Below are positions 1-9,414 of a DNA stretch of 64,000 bases, one piece after another; positions within the stretch are counted from its first letter, which is position 1; each line of letters begins with the position of its first letter. The position numbers and the translations under genes were made by a program. Origin of the DNA: CAMPKL01 sp963817465 (GTDB lineage Bacteria > Acidobacteriota > Terriglobia > Bryobacterales > UBA6623); contig CAWFOP010000005.1 in assembly GCA_963817465.1 (NCBI GenBank), forward strand, positions 248,001 to 312,000. The letters are read 5' to 3'. The notes below the pieces were generated by a model, which was not told the DNA's origin, did not search any database, and saw only the letters and a program-made list of their open reading frames with translations.

Positions 1-935
1 TGTTGCCGATGGCCGCGGGGTTGCTCGTGGGGGCCTTCGGAATTCAGATTCCCGAAATTTTGGGCGCGGGCTACGGCGCGATCGACAGCGCCATGCACGA
101 CCGCTTCGTCTGGCACTTCCTGCTGCTGCTGGCCGCGTTGAAGGTCATCACGACAGCCGTGTGCTTCAGCGTCGGAACGCCGGGCGGCATGTTCGCGCCG
201 GCGTTGTTCATCGGCGCCATGATCGGCGGCGGCATCGGCGGCCTCGCGCACGAATATTGGCCGTTCCCGACGAGTTCGGCGGGGGCCTACGTCCTGGTGG
301 GCATCGGGACGTTCTTCGCGGGCCTGTTTCGCGCGCCGATGACCTCGATCTTCATGGTCTTCGAGACCAGCGCGAACTATGTGATCATCCTGCCGGTCAT
401 GGTCGCGAACACGATCTCGTTTCTGGTGTCGCGGCGGCTGCAACACGAGTCGCTGTTCCAGATCGTGGGACAGCAGGACGGCTTGGACCTGCCGTCGGTC
501 GAAGAGCAGCGCGAAGCGCTGCCGTTGAGCGTCGAGGATTCGATGCAAGTCGGCCCCGATCGCGTCTTCCCGTCGAGCACGCCGGTCGGCGAAGCGCTCG
601 AGGCGATGCGCGAGCGACGTCTGGATGTCGCGCTGGTCTCGGTCTACGGCAAAGGCTGGTTCTGGATGGATCAGCGCGATCTGGAGAAGGCCATCTCGGC
701 GGGAAAGCGAGAGCTGACTCTTTACCGCGCATTGAGCGTGAGGGCGGTGGTGCGGCTGTATCCGGACTTGGCTCTCGATTCGGCGATGCGCTTGCTCGCA
801 ACCTACCCGATCTTGCCGGTCTCGAGCCGCGCGAACGCGAATCTGCTGTTGGGTACGCTGACTTTGGACGACGTGCACTCCGCATACGGCATCCACCGCA
901 AGAGCGGCGCGGCCGAAATCAAGACGGCGGGTTAG
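1..935 (+). CDS. ClC-family chloride channel/antiporter with C-terminal CBS pair (5' end outside window)
   Basis: The reading frame is already open at base 3, so the N-terminal half lies upstream of the window. The visible 310 residues start in the last third of a ClC membrane domain: hydrophobic helices at about 1-20, 35-55, 65-85, 95-120 and 125-145, and a GGMFAPALFIGA stretch near residue 60 that matches the conserved GGxFxP segment of ClC helix N. From about residue 180 to 300 comes a soluble region with two CBS-like repeats, which in ClC proteins bind nucleotides and modulate gating. The family moves chloride (or other anions) through the inner membrane, as channel or H+-coupled antiporter. 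The selectivity and gating residues are upstream, so the two modes cannot be told apart. The stop codon overlaps the convergent stop of the next gene by 3 bases. Confidence 0.88.
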   Translation, partial: LPMAAGLLVGAFGIQIPEILGAGYGAIDSAMHDRFVWHFLLLLAALKVITTAVCFSVGTPGGMFAPALFIGAMIGGGIGGLAHEYWPFPTSSAGAYVLVGIGTFFAGLFRAPMTSIFMVFETSANYVIILPVMVANTISFLVSRRLQHESLFQIVGQQDGLDLPSVEEQREALPLSVEDSMQVGPDRVFPSSTPVGEALEAMRERRLDVALVSVYGKGWFWMDQRDLEKAISAGKRELTLYRALSVRAVVRLYPDLALDSAMRLLATYPILPVSSRANANLLLGTLTLDDVHSAYGIHRKSGAAEIKTAG

Positions 936-2095
936 TTGCGGTAGCGGCGAGCCGCGTTGCCGGCGGGCACGGGTCCGAGACCGGAATACTGCAGGTCCGG
1001 TTCCTCGACGAGCGGCAGTCCGGCGGCGCGGTGCATCATCGACAACGTCAGGCCCTCATCGACTCGCTCGAACACGAGGGCCTCGGCCCCCGGTTCGGCC
1101 GCGATGCGGACGAAATCGCCGCCGCGGACCTGGCCGGTGGAGATCAAGTTCGAGAGCGGGCAGACGACGCGGCGTTCGATCTCACGCTTGAGGCGGCGAG
1201 CGCCGTACCTGGCGTCGACCCCCTGATCGAGCAAGCTCGTCTTGCACTCGTCCGACAGCTCGAACAGAAACGGCGTCGCGGCGAAGACGCGCTCTTGGAC
1301 GCGCTGCAGCTCGAGGTCGAGGATGGCGCGAAGCTGCTCGTCATTGAGAGAGTTAAAGACGACGATTTTATCGATCCGATTGATAAATTCCGGAGTAAAT
1401 TTGCGCCGTGCGGCTTGAATTCCAGTCGCTTTTAGGCGGGTTTCGAGTCTCTCCGCCCCCGCCGGAGAGGACGCCGAAAAACGTGAGAAGCCGAACCCCG
1501 GACTGAGCATGGTTTGCATCTCGGCCGCTCCCAAATTGCTGGTGAGAAAGACCATGGCGTTAGAAAAGTCGACGCGGCGATTGTCCCCCAGGGTGAGCGT
1601 GGCTTTGTCGAGGATGCCGAGCAGCAGGTTCCACAGCGCGTCGCTGGCTTTCTCGATCTCGTCAAACAACACGAAGGCGATACGGCGCTCGTCGGTCAGG
1701 TGACGGTCCAGCGTTTCTTGGCTTAACAGCGGATGCGTTTCGCGGTGCCCGAGGTAACCGGGAGGCGAGCCGATCAGCTTGGCGATCTCGTGGCTATGCT
1801 GAAATTCGGCGCAGTCGATCTTGACCATGGCGGCCGCGTCGCCGGCCAACGTTTCCGCGGCGGCTTCCACCGCGCGCGTCTTGCCCGTTCCCGTCGGCCC
1901 CAGGAATAGGAAATTCCCGACCGGACGTCCAGGGGCGTTCATCGCCGCAAGGTGGGTTTGGTAGACGCTGACGATCTGCTCGATCGCTTCGTCTTGCCCG
2001 ATCAGCCGGCGCCGGAGCCCGCGCTCGAGGTCGAGCGCCTGGCGTCCCGTGCGCGACGGATCGAGGCGCTTCGGCCGCGGCGCTCGCTGTCGCAT
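932..2095 (-). CDS. ClpB/ClpA D2-like AAA+ ATPase, single-domain
   Basis: A 387-residue AAA+ ATPase of the Clp/Hsp100 class. Walker A is GPTGTGKT at residues 66-73, Walker B is FVLFDEIEKAS, and sensor 1 follows in VFLTSNLGA. The C-terminal third contains the small D2 domain typical of ClpB/ClpC (FINRID, then a YGARRLKREIE sensor-2 region). It has only one ATPase module and no N-terminal Clp repeat domain or M-domain, and is less than half the usual ClpB length, so it is a stand-alone Clp-like unfoldase of unknown partner rather than clpB. I chose the ATG at 2095 because GGGAG lies 7 bases upstream; an in-frame ATG at 2200 would add 35 poorly conserved residues. It is convergent with the ClC gene. 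Confidence 0.8.
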   Translation of the reverse strand: MRQRAPRPKRLDPSRTGRQALDLERGLRRRLIGQDEAIEQIVSVYQTHLAAMNAPGRPVGNFLFLGPTGTGKTRAVEAAAETLAGDAAAMVKIDCAEFQHSHEIAKLIGSPPGYLGHRETHPLLSQETLDRHLTDERRIAFVLFDEIEKASDALWNLLLGILDKATLTLGDNRRVDFSNAMVFLTSNLGAAEMQTMLSPGFGFSRFSASSPAGAERLETRLKATGIQAARRKFTPEFINRIDKIVVFNSLNDEQLRAILDLELQRVQERVFAATPFLFELSDECKTSLLDQGVDARYGARRLKREIERRVVCPLSNLISTGQVRGGDFVRIAAEPGAEALVFERVDEGLTLSMMHRAAGLPLVEEPDLQYSGLGPVPAGNAARRYRN

Positions 2096-2510
2096 CTGAG
2101 TTCTCCCAGTCGGTTGAGCGCCAAGCCCGATGGATGCTCCCGGTCCCACGGCTGGAAGTATCGGCTGGAATCGGACCCCGCTGTAATGCCGAATTCGCAA
2201 CAGGGGCTTGGCTGCAATCGGGGCCGATTTGGTTCCGCCCCTCTAGTTCGAGTATAGGAAGGCGAAACAACCTCCTACCGCCGTCTCGCGACCATGCTTA
2301 TGAAAAGAGGTGACTTATGCCGCCCGAAACTTTCGAACATCATGGAATCGAAGCTAGCAAAGTAGGGCATTCACCCCTGGATCGCTCCAAATAGCGCGTG
2401 CTATTCTTGCCGTATTCGGTGAGGCTGAGGTTTATCGCTCGCGGCCCGAAGGCGCGCGCGGATTCAAGGTCCGAGAAAAACAGTCGAATTTACCTTCACG
2501 GTCGACCACG
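2096..2510. other. Intergenic region between divergent genes
   Basis: This 415-base stretch separates the minus-strand Clp-like ATPase from the plus-strand TonB receptor and must hold both promoters. I see one short open frame with a strong Shine-Dalgarno (2317-2394, listed separately). No clear hairpin terminator or long repeat was seen. Confidence 0.6.
2317..2394 (+). CDS. Possible 25-residue small ORF with strong ribosome site
   Basis: ATG at 2317 is preceded by AGAGGTGA (2306-2313), one of the best Shine-Dalgarno matches in the window. The frame runs 25 codons to TAG at 2392 and gives a hydrophilic peptide starting MPPETFEHHG. It ends 116 bases before the start of the TonB-dependent receptor gene, so a leader-peptide role is conceivable. 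No homology is recognised and a chance open frame of this length is easy to get; the ribosome site is the only support. Confidence 0.22.
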   Translation: MPPETFEHHGIEASKVGHSPLDRSK

Positions 2511-5500
2511 ATGAAGTTTGTTGTAAGGCCGTTTCCGAGACGGCTCCCCCCCTTCCGCCTGCTCGGTCTGGCTGCAATGTTCTTGTTCGCCGGACTGAGC
2601 GGAATTCCCCTCGCCGCCCAATCGCTGACGGGCGCTATCGAGGGCCGCGCCGCGGATGAAACCGGCGCCTTGATTCCCGGTGTTCAAATCACCGCCACCC
2701 ACCTCGAGACGAATGCGGTTTACCAGGCGACCGCCAACGAGACGGGCAGATTCTCTTTGCCGAATGTTCGCCTGGGGCGCTACGACGTCGCGGCCGAGTC
2801 CCCGGGCTTCAAGCGCGCGGTGGTGGAAGGAGTCGAGGTCGAAGTCGGAACGACATCGCAGGTCAGCATCCCGATGGAAGTCGGCGACATCACGATCGAA
2901 ATCACCGTCACCGCCAGGGCGGCGCAAGGAGTCGTTAATTCGCTCAACGCTGAAATCTCCGACGTCGTCGACCCGCGCCGCGTGCTCGATCTGCCGCTGA
3001 ACGGAAGAAACGCTGTCGAGCTGGCGATTCAGCAAGCGGGCGTGGCCTTCGAGCGCGACCCGGACGGCCAAGGCAACAAGCTTTTTGTCAACGGTCAACG
3101 CCACCGCTCGATCAACTTCACGCTCGACGGCCTCGACACGCAGGACGACCTGAATCGATCGTCGGCGACAGTGATCGATCAGCCGCTCATCGCCATGTCG
3201 GCGGAAAATGTTCAGGAGTTCAAAGTCGTGACCGCTCTGTCTTCGGCCGAATACTCGCGAGGCGGCGTGCAGATCAGCGCCGTCACCAGGTCGGGCTCGA
3301 ATGAGTTTCACGGCTCCCTGTTCGAGTTTCACCGCAACACGGTTTTGAACGCGAACGACTTCTTCAATAATTCGTCGGGCGTCGAGCGCACGCCGCTGAT
3401 TCGGAATCAATTCGGCGGCCGCATCGGCGGACCGATCTTCAAGAACAAGACGTTCTTCTTCTTCGGCTACCAGCAGACGCGCGAGGCGCGCGGCATCTCA
3501 GTGAACCGCTTGGTCTATACGGCCGCCGCCAAGAACGGGGTTTTTCGCTTTCTCGACGGGCTGGCCAACACGCCGGCCAACGTCGCGGCGAACCCCGGCC
3601 TGGTGCGCAGCGTCAATTTGTACGAGTGCTCGGGAGGCGTCGAGGCGGCGGTCGGCCAGCAGTGCGTGGACGGCCGGTTTTCCGCGGCCAACCCTGCTAC
3701 TCCCGATCCCTTCGTCACCGGGACTGTTTTCGGCGTCATGCCGGACCCCAACAACTTCGACATCGGCGACGGCCTCAACACCGGCGGCTTCCGATTCAAC
3801 GCGAGCTCGAAGACCGCGGAGCACTTGCCCGCGTTCCGTCTCGATCACAACATCACCGAGAAGCATCATTTCTACGGAACCTTCAACTACACCGACCGCG
3901 ACATCATGGGCGACTACATCAACGGCAACGAACCGGTTTTCCCGTCGCTCGAGCCGCTGAGGGGATCGCGTCACTCATGCGCGGGCGGTGAGCGCGAACT
4001 TGGCTTCGACGTTCTCGCCGACAGTCATCAACGAGTTCCGCTTCGGGTTCGTCGGCGGCAACAACGCCTTCCCTCGTAACCAGCCGTTCAACACGCCCTA
4101 TACAATCCATCTGAACGGCGTATCGGACGTCTACGACTACGATGGCGGAACAACCTCGCGCGACAACGAGTTCTTCCATGTCCGCGACACCGTGTCGTGG
4201 TTCAGCGGCAAACACCAATTCAAGAGCGGTTTCGAGTGGCGCCGCAAGACCGTCGACGTGGTCGCCTTCACCGGCGTGCAGACCCAGTTCGACTTGACTC
4301 CGAACCCGTTTTCGCCTGAATTCGACGCGAGCGTTCTTGGGACTCTCGGAAGCGGCGCCCTCAACCCCGGCGACACGAGTACGGCGACCACGCTGATGAA
4401 CGAGCTGGTCGGCGCCGTCGGCACGGTCTGGAAGCAGTACAACGTCAAGAGCATCGATTCCGGGTTCGTTCCAGGGGCTCCGGAACGCCACATCTATCGC
4501 AATTGGGAGTTTGACGGCTTCTTCACCGACGCCTGGCAGCTCCGCCCGAACCTGATGCTCAACCTGGGTGTGCGCTACGAATGGGCGTCGGTGCCGGTGG
4601 ACCGTTTGGGCCTGCTGCTCGAGCCCGAGAACGGCTTCGACTCGGTTTACGGCATCTCCGGGGCCGCCGGATTTTTCAACCCGGGCGTGCTCGAGGGCGA
4701 GCCCTGCCCGCTGCTCGACCAGGGGTTGGCTCCGACCGAGCCCAACGTAAGGGCGTTGATCACCGGCTGCGCTACGCGCTACACCGCCGCGACGCCCGTC
4801 AACGGCGCTCCTCCCCTCTGGAACCCCGACAAGAACAACTTCGCCCCGGTCGTCTCGCTCGCCTGGGACCCGTTCGGCGACGGCAAGACGTCGATTCGAG
4901 CGGGGTTTCGCGTCAGCTTCATGCAGGACGCCTTCTCGATCGTCGACGGCAACCTGGACGACAACGAAGGACTGACGGTGGCGCAAAACTGCGTTCCAAG
5001 TCAGGGCGCTTCCGGGGGGTGCTCCGACAACCCGAATTCTTCCCTGCCCTTGCTGCGGGAGTTGGCCGGTTCGGCGAATCCTGCCGGAGATTCCGACCTT
5101 CGGACTGCCCGCCTCGCGGTCGATTCTCGACAGCACGGCGATCGACTTTCGGACCTTCGAGCCGAATCTGTCGACGCCGCACTACAACGAGTGGACGTTC
5201 GGGATCTCGCGTGAAATCGCGGACAGCACCGCTCTCGAGGTGCGCTATGTCGGCAACCGCGGCGTCGGGCTTCGCCGGGTCGCGGACTTCAACGAAATCA
5301 ACGTCAACGCCTTCGACGCCGGAAACCGGGCAGACGTTCCTCGACGCGTTCAACATCGCGCGGCAAAATTTCTTCTGCAATAACTTCAGCAGCTTCGCGG
5401 ACGATACGGGTCGGGGTTGCATCACGCAAAATCCTCTAATGTCCTCCTTGATCTCGGGCGAGCCCGCCCGTCTGCAGTCGCGGAGCTCGCTGCTTACGGC

Positions 5501-6494
5501 GCTGTTCTACAACTCGCCGGGCGAGTTCGCGTATCGCCTCTCGCAGACGGAAACTTCACGAATCAACGGCAGCGGCGCGCGCATCCGCGGCGGAAGCTTC
5601 TGGGGCAACGTTCTCGGCGGCCGCTTTCCCGCAAATTTCTTCATGGCGAATCCGTTCGTCAACAGCTCGCGCGCAATGCTCAACGACGGGTTCTCCACTT
5701 ACCATTCGCTGCAGGTCGACTTGCGGCGCCGCTTCGCCTCCGGTCTCAGCCTGGACGGCAACTACACCTTCGGCAAAGCGTTGTCCGATTTTGACGGCGA
5801 CGACAACACATTGCTCAACGACTCGCGTCCGAGCTCGATCAACAACAAGTACTACACGACGCAGCAGTTCATGCCGCGGCACCAACTCAAGCTGAATTGG
5901 TTTTACGAGCTGCCGGTCGGGCCGGGCAAGACCTGGAATCCGGGCGGCGCGGCGCGGTCGATCTTGGGAGGCTGGCAGGTCGGCGGCTTGCTGAATTTCC
6001 GCACTGGACGGCCTCTGTCGATCTATTCCGGCATCGGCACGTTTCACCGCATCGCTATCTCGAGCGAAAACACGGTGGATCTGGCGCAGCCGCTCTCAAA
6101 CGGCGAGTTGCAGGGGCTGACCGGCAAAATCGACAATGCCGGAGGAGTGTACTGGTTCGATTCCTGCTTATCTGACGTCACCGGCGACGGGAATTGCGAC
6201 AGCGCCGGGGCGACGCCGGGGCTGTTCCAGCTTCCCCAATCGGGGCAACTCGGCACGCTGCCTCAGACGCCGATCTACGGCCCTTCGCGCTTCCTGCTCG
6301 ACTTCAATCTCGTCAAGCGCTTCGCAATCCGAGAGGCCACGAACGTCGAGTTCCGCTGGGAAGTGTTCAACCTGCTCAACAATACGAACTTCGATCTGCC
6401 GGTCAACAACATCAACTTTTCGAACTTCGGGCAGATTACACGCACGGTCAGCGAGCCGCGTCTGATGCAGTTCGCGCTGAAGCTGAACTTCTAG
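2511..6494 (+). CDS. Oar-like TonB-dependent receptor, interrupted by three +1 frameshifts
   Basis: Outer-membrane receptor of the acidobacterial Oar type. A signal peptide (residues 1-36, ending LAAQ) is followed by a carboxypeptidase-regulatory-like beta domain (SLTGAIEGRAADETGALIPG), a plug (LPLNGRN, then LDGLDTQD), and a long beta-barrel ending in LMQFALKLNF with the terminal aromatic expected for BAM-dependent insertion. The protein is spread over three frames. The frame shifts at about 3961-3964 (an extra G in GGGG), about 5079-5084 (extra C) and about 5318-5322 (extra C or G). Removing one base at each site gives a continuous protein of about 1326 residues, the normal length for the family; the middle piece reads STPHYNEWTFGIS in its own frame. 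Likely role: import of a large substrate or glycan fragment; substrate unknown. Confidence 0.85.
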
Positions 6495-6565
6495 AGGCGG
6501 GCGCCGGGCCCTCGGCGGCGCGGCGGTTGCGCTCCGCGTCGCCCTCCGCGCTCGTCCCGCTCCGC

Positions 6566-6571
6566 TAGACT
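6566..6571 (+). promoter_or_regulatory. -10-like hexamer before LytTR gene
   Basis: TAGACT, 15 bases before the ATG at 6587. It is one of several TAnnnT hexamers placed very close to start codons in this window, implying a short leader. Confidence 0.4.
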
Positions 6572-6586
6572 GGTCGTCTTGAATCG

Positions 6587-7360
6587 ATGGCGATCTCCGC
6601 TCTCATCGTCGACGACGAAAAACTGGCGCGCGAGGAACTGACCTTCCTGCTGCAGGACCATCCCGAGGTCGAGGTGGTCGGCGAGGCTTCCAACGGGCCC
6701 GAGGCGCTGCAACTGATCGACGAGCACGAGCCGGACATCGTCTTCATCGACGTGCAGATGCCCGGTCTGGACGGCTTGGCCGTCGCGCGCGAGGTAATCG
6801 CCAAGGGCGGCCGCGTGCCGCACTTCATCTTCGCCACCGCCTTCGACCAATACGCCGTCGACGCTTTCGAGGTGGCCGCGGCCGATTATCTTCTCAAGCC
6901 GATCGAGAAGTCGCGTCTTGAAAAATCCCTGGAGCGCACCAAGAAACTCATGGAGTCGCCGGGCGACGATTCGGCGCAGATGGAGAAGCTGCTGAGCCGC
7001 CTCCAGCAAGGTCCCGGCCGGCCTCCGACCAAACTTCTGGTCCGCAACAGCAATCGGATGTTCCTGGTCGACGAGGCCGACGTCATTTACGCGACGATCG
7101 ACAGCGGCGACATCACCGTCGTCTCCACCTACGTCGAAGGCCTGTCGAACTACCGCACGATCGAGGAACTGCAAACGCACCTCGACGGGGGCCTGTTTTG
7201 GCGCGCGCACCGCTCGTATCTGGTCAACATCAATCGCATCAAAGAGGTCGTGCCGTGGTTCAAGTCGACCTATCAGTTGCGGATGAACGACAAGGCCCAG
7301 ACGGAAATCCCGGTCAGTCGGGCTCAGACCAAACGCCTGCGCGAGCTCTTCAAGCTCTGA
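6587..7360 (+). CDS. LytTR-family DNA-binding response regulator
   Basis: 257 residues. An N-terminal receiver domain (1-120) has the acidic pair DD at 9-10, the phospho-acceptor Asp55 in IVFIDVQMPG, a TA pair at FATAFDQ and the conserved Lys in YLLKPIEK. After a charged linker comes a C-terminal LytTR domain (about 150-257) with the conserved core FWRAHRSYLVNINRIKEV. LytTR proteins bind direct repeats upstream of target promoters. No histidine kinase is adjacent; both neighbours are unrelated, so its partner kinase is elsewhere. The start is supported by a TAGACT -10-like box 15 bases upstream. Confidence 0.93.
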   Translation: MAISALIVDDEKLAREELTFLLQDHPEVEVVGEASNGPEALQLIDEHEPDIVFIDVQMPGLDGLAVAREVIAKGGRVPHFIFATAFDQYAVDAFEVAAADYLLKPIEKSRLEKSLERTKKLMESPGDDSAQMEKLLSRLQQGPGRPPTKLLVRNSNRMFLVDEADVIYATIDSGDITVVSTYVEGLSNYRTIEELQTHLDGGLFWRAHRSYLVNINRIKEVVPWFKSTYQLRMNDKAQTEIPVSRAQTKRLRELFKL

Positions 7361-7442
7361 TCATCCGATGCGGGCCGAAACCCACCCGAGACGGTTGTGT
7401 GAAACAATATCGTTCTCGTGCGTGGGGTGACCGAAGCCTAGG

Positions 7443-8129
7443 ATGACGGCGAACGGCGCAGGACTCGTCGTAGGCGGACTATCGAAGCGGTACGAGACTC
7501 CCGCGGAACCCCTTGTCGTGCTCGATAATCTGGAATTGGCCCTCGATCGCGGCGATTCGCTCGCCGTGATGGGGCCGTCGGGATCGGGCAAGAGTACGCT
7601 TCTTCACATATTGGGAACGCTCGAGCGGCCTAGCTCCGGACGCATCACGCTGGACGGCGACGATGTGCTGGCGCTCGCCGGGGACGCCCTGGCCGCCTTC
7701 CGCAACAAGCGTATCGGTTTCGTTTTTCAAGATCACCACCTGCTGCCGCAGTGCACGGCTCTCGAAAACGTCTTGATCCCCGCGCTGGCCGGCGCCGACC
7801 GCGAGCCGGACGCCAAGCAGCGAGCCACGGCGCTGCTCGAGCGCGTCGGCATGGCCCAGCGTCTCGATCATCTGCCGAGCGAGTTGTCGGGCGGCGAGCG
7901 CCAACGCGTCGCCATCGCTCGGGCGCTGCTTCACAATCCGCTTTTGCTGCTCGCTGACGAGCCGACGGGGAACCTCGACCGCAAGCGGGCCGATGAGGCG
8001 GCCGACTTGCTCTTGGAACTGCAAAAAGAAGCGGAATCGATCCTGGTTTTGGTGACCCACAGCGAGGATCTGGCGCGGCGCTTCCCGCGCCAAGCCGAAC
8101 TCATCGACGGCAAGCTCGACTACAGATAA
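7443..8129 (+). CDS. LolD-type ABC transporter ATP-binding protein
   Basis: 228-residue ABC ATPase of the MacB/LolD subgroup. Walker A GPSGSGKST lies at residues 44-52, the Q-loop in FVFQDHHLLPQ, the signature LSGGERQRVAIARAL, Walker B LLLADEPTGNLD and the H-loop in VTHSE. The family drives extraction of lipoproteins (LolCDE) or efflux (MacB) through a separate FtsX-type permease. No permease gene is in the window on either side; the next gene is glgC, 5 bases downstream. The partner cannot be read from context, so I do not assign lolD. Confidence 0.88.
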   Translation: MTANGAGLVVGGLSKRYETPAEPLVVLDNLELALDRGDSLAVMGPSGSGKSTLLHILGTLERPSSGRITLDGDDVLALAGDALAAFRNKRIGFVFQDHHLLPQCTALENVLIPALAGADREPDAKQRATALLERVGMAQRLDHLPSELSGGERQRVAIARALLHNPLLLLADEPTGNLDRKRADEAADLLLELQKEAESILVLVTHSEDLARRFPRQAELIDGKLDYR

Positions 8130-8134
8130 CTCTC

Positions 8135-9388
8135 ATGCAGCACATCCGTACATTGGGAATCATCTTGGCCGGCGGCAAAGGCACTCGCCTTTATCCATTG
8201 ACCCGCGAACGCAGCAAACCGGCGGTCCCTTTCGGGGGCAAGTACCGCATCTGCGATTTCGTGCTCAGTAATTTCATCAACTCGGGCATCTATTCGCTCT
8301 ACGTGTTGACGCAGTTCAAGAGCCAGTCGCTGCTGCAGCACTTGCGCGACGCCTGGCAGTTTTCGCCGCTGCTGCAAAATCAGTACATCATCCCCGTACC
8401 GGCGCAGATGCGCAAAGGCGAGCATTGGTACAAGGGAACCTCTGACGCCATCTATCAAAACATCCACCTCCTCGAGCTCTCCAAACCCGAAATCGTCGCA
8501 GTGTTCGGCGCGGACCACGTCTACCGCATGGACGTGACCCAAATGATCAGCTACCACCGCGATAAGGAGTCGAAAGGGACGATCGCCGCCCTTCCTATTC
8601 CCGTGGAGGAGGCGAGCCAGTTCGGCACGATGAAGATCGATGACGACTGGCGCATCCTGGAATTCTACGAGAAGACCGCTGATCCTCCCGAAATTCCCGG
8701 GCGGGCCGGCTGGACGCTGGCCTCGATGGGCAACTACATCTTCGACACGGACGTGCTGGTCACCGAGCTCAGGCGCGATGCCGCCAATCCGGATTCGGAT
8801 CATGACTTCGGCAAGAACATCCTGCCCGAGATGATCCACGAGCACCCGATCTTCGCCTACGACTTCTTTTCGAATGTGGTGCCGGGCGAGTTGCCCGAGA
8901 ATCGCGGCTACTGGCGCGACGTCGGATCCATCGAAGCCTACTACGAGGCCAACATGGACCTGCGGTCGGTGAAACCTGCACTCAACCTTTACAACTACCA
9001 GTGGCCGCTGCGCACGGCCGAGTACCCGCAAGGTCCGAGCAAGTTCACCTTCGACGAGGAGGGGCGTCGCGGCCACGCTTTGAATTCAGTGGTCTCGGAG
9101 GGCTGCATTCTGGCGGGCGGTGAGGTGGTGAACACAGTACTCGGGCGGCGCGTGTTTATCGACAATGGCGCGGTCGTCCAGGATTCGATCGTCATGGACG
9201 GCTGCCACATCGGAGCCGGCGCAAAGATCAAGCGCGCCATCATCGACAAGAACGCTCGCGTGCCCGCCGGAGCGAAGATCGGGTTCGACGTCGAGCAAGA
9301 CCGCGACCGTTTCCACGTCTCCGACTCGGGAATCGTCGTGGTCGAGGGCCACCGCTCGCCGATCCCGATTTCCTCGGCGGCCATCTAA
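8135..9388 (+). CDS. glgC: Glucose-1-phosphate adenylyltransferase
   Basis: 417 residues, full length for bacterial GlgC. It makes ADP-glucose from ATP and glucose-1-phosphate, the committed step of glycogen synthesis. The N-terminal nucleotidyltransferase fold has LAGGKGTRLYPLT at about residues 10-22, the RSKPAVPFGG segment, GTSDAIYQN and VFGADHVYRMD. The C-terminal third is a left-handed beta-helix (VVSEGCILAGG, VIIDKN-type hexad repeats). It begins 5 bases after the LolD-type ATPase stop, so the two are probably cotranscribed, although the pairing makes no obvious functional sense. No other glycogen gene is nearby. Confidence 0.96.
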   Translation: MQHIRTLGIILAGGKGTRLYPLTRERSKPAVPFGGKYRICDFVLSNFINSGIYSLYVLTQFKSQSLLQHLRDAWQFSPLLQNQYIIPVPAQMRKGEHWYKGTSDAIYQNIHLLELSKPEIVAVFGADHVYRMDVTQMISYHRDKESKGTIAALPIPVEEASQFGTMKIDDDWRILEFYEKTADPPEIPGRAGWTLASMGNYIFDTDVLVTELRRDAANPDSDHDFGKNILPEMIHEHPIFAYDFFSNVVPGELPENRGYWRDVGSIEAYYEANMDLRSVKPALNLYNYQWPLRTAEYPQGPSKFTFDEEGRRGHALNSVVSEGCILAGGEVVNTVLGRRVFIDNGAVVQDSIVMDGCHIGAGAKIKRAIIDKNARVPAGAKIGFDVEQDRDRFHVSDSGIVVVEGHRSPIPISSAAI

Positions 9389-9395
9389 CCCCGTC

Positions 9396-9401
9396 TATAC
9401 A
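9396..9401 (+). promoter_or_regulatory. -10-like hexamer before M1 peptidase
   Basis: TATACA, 13 bases before the ATG at 9415, in the 26-base gap after glgC. It suggests the peptidase has its own short-leader promoter. Confidence 0.35.
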
Positions 9402-9414
9402 ATGAGCGCAGGGA

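Noticed and set aside
161..1435. 424-codon plus-strand frame across the ClC and Clp-like genes
   Set aside because: Out of frame with two recognisable genes, Arg-rich, no domain.
4581..5330. N-terminal half of the plus-strand frame ending at 6494 read as a separate protein
   Set aside because: Only its part after about 5322 is receptor sequence; before that the real protein lies in other frames.
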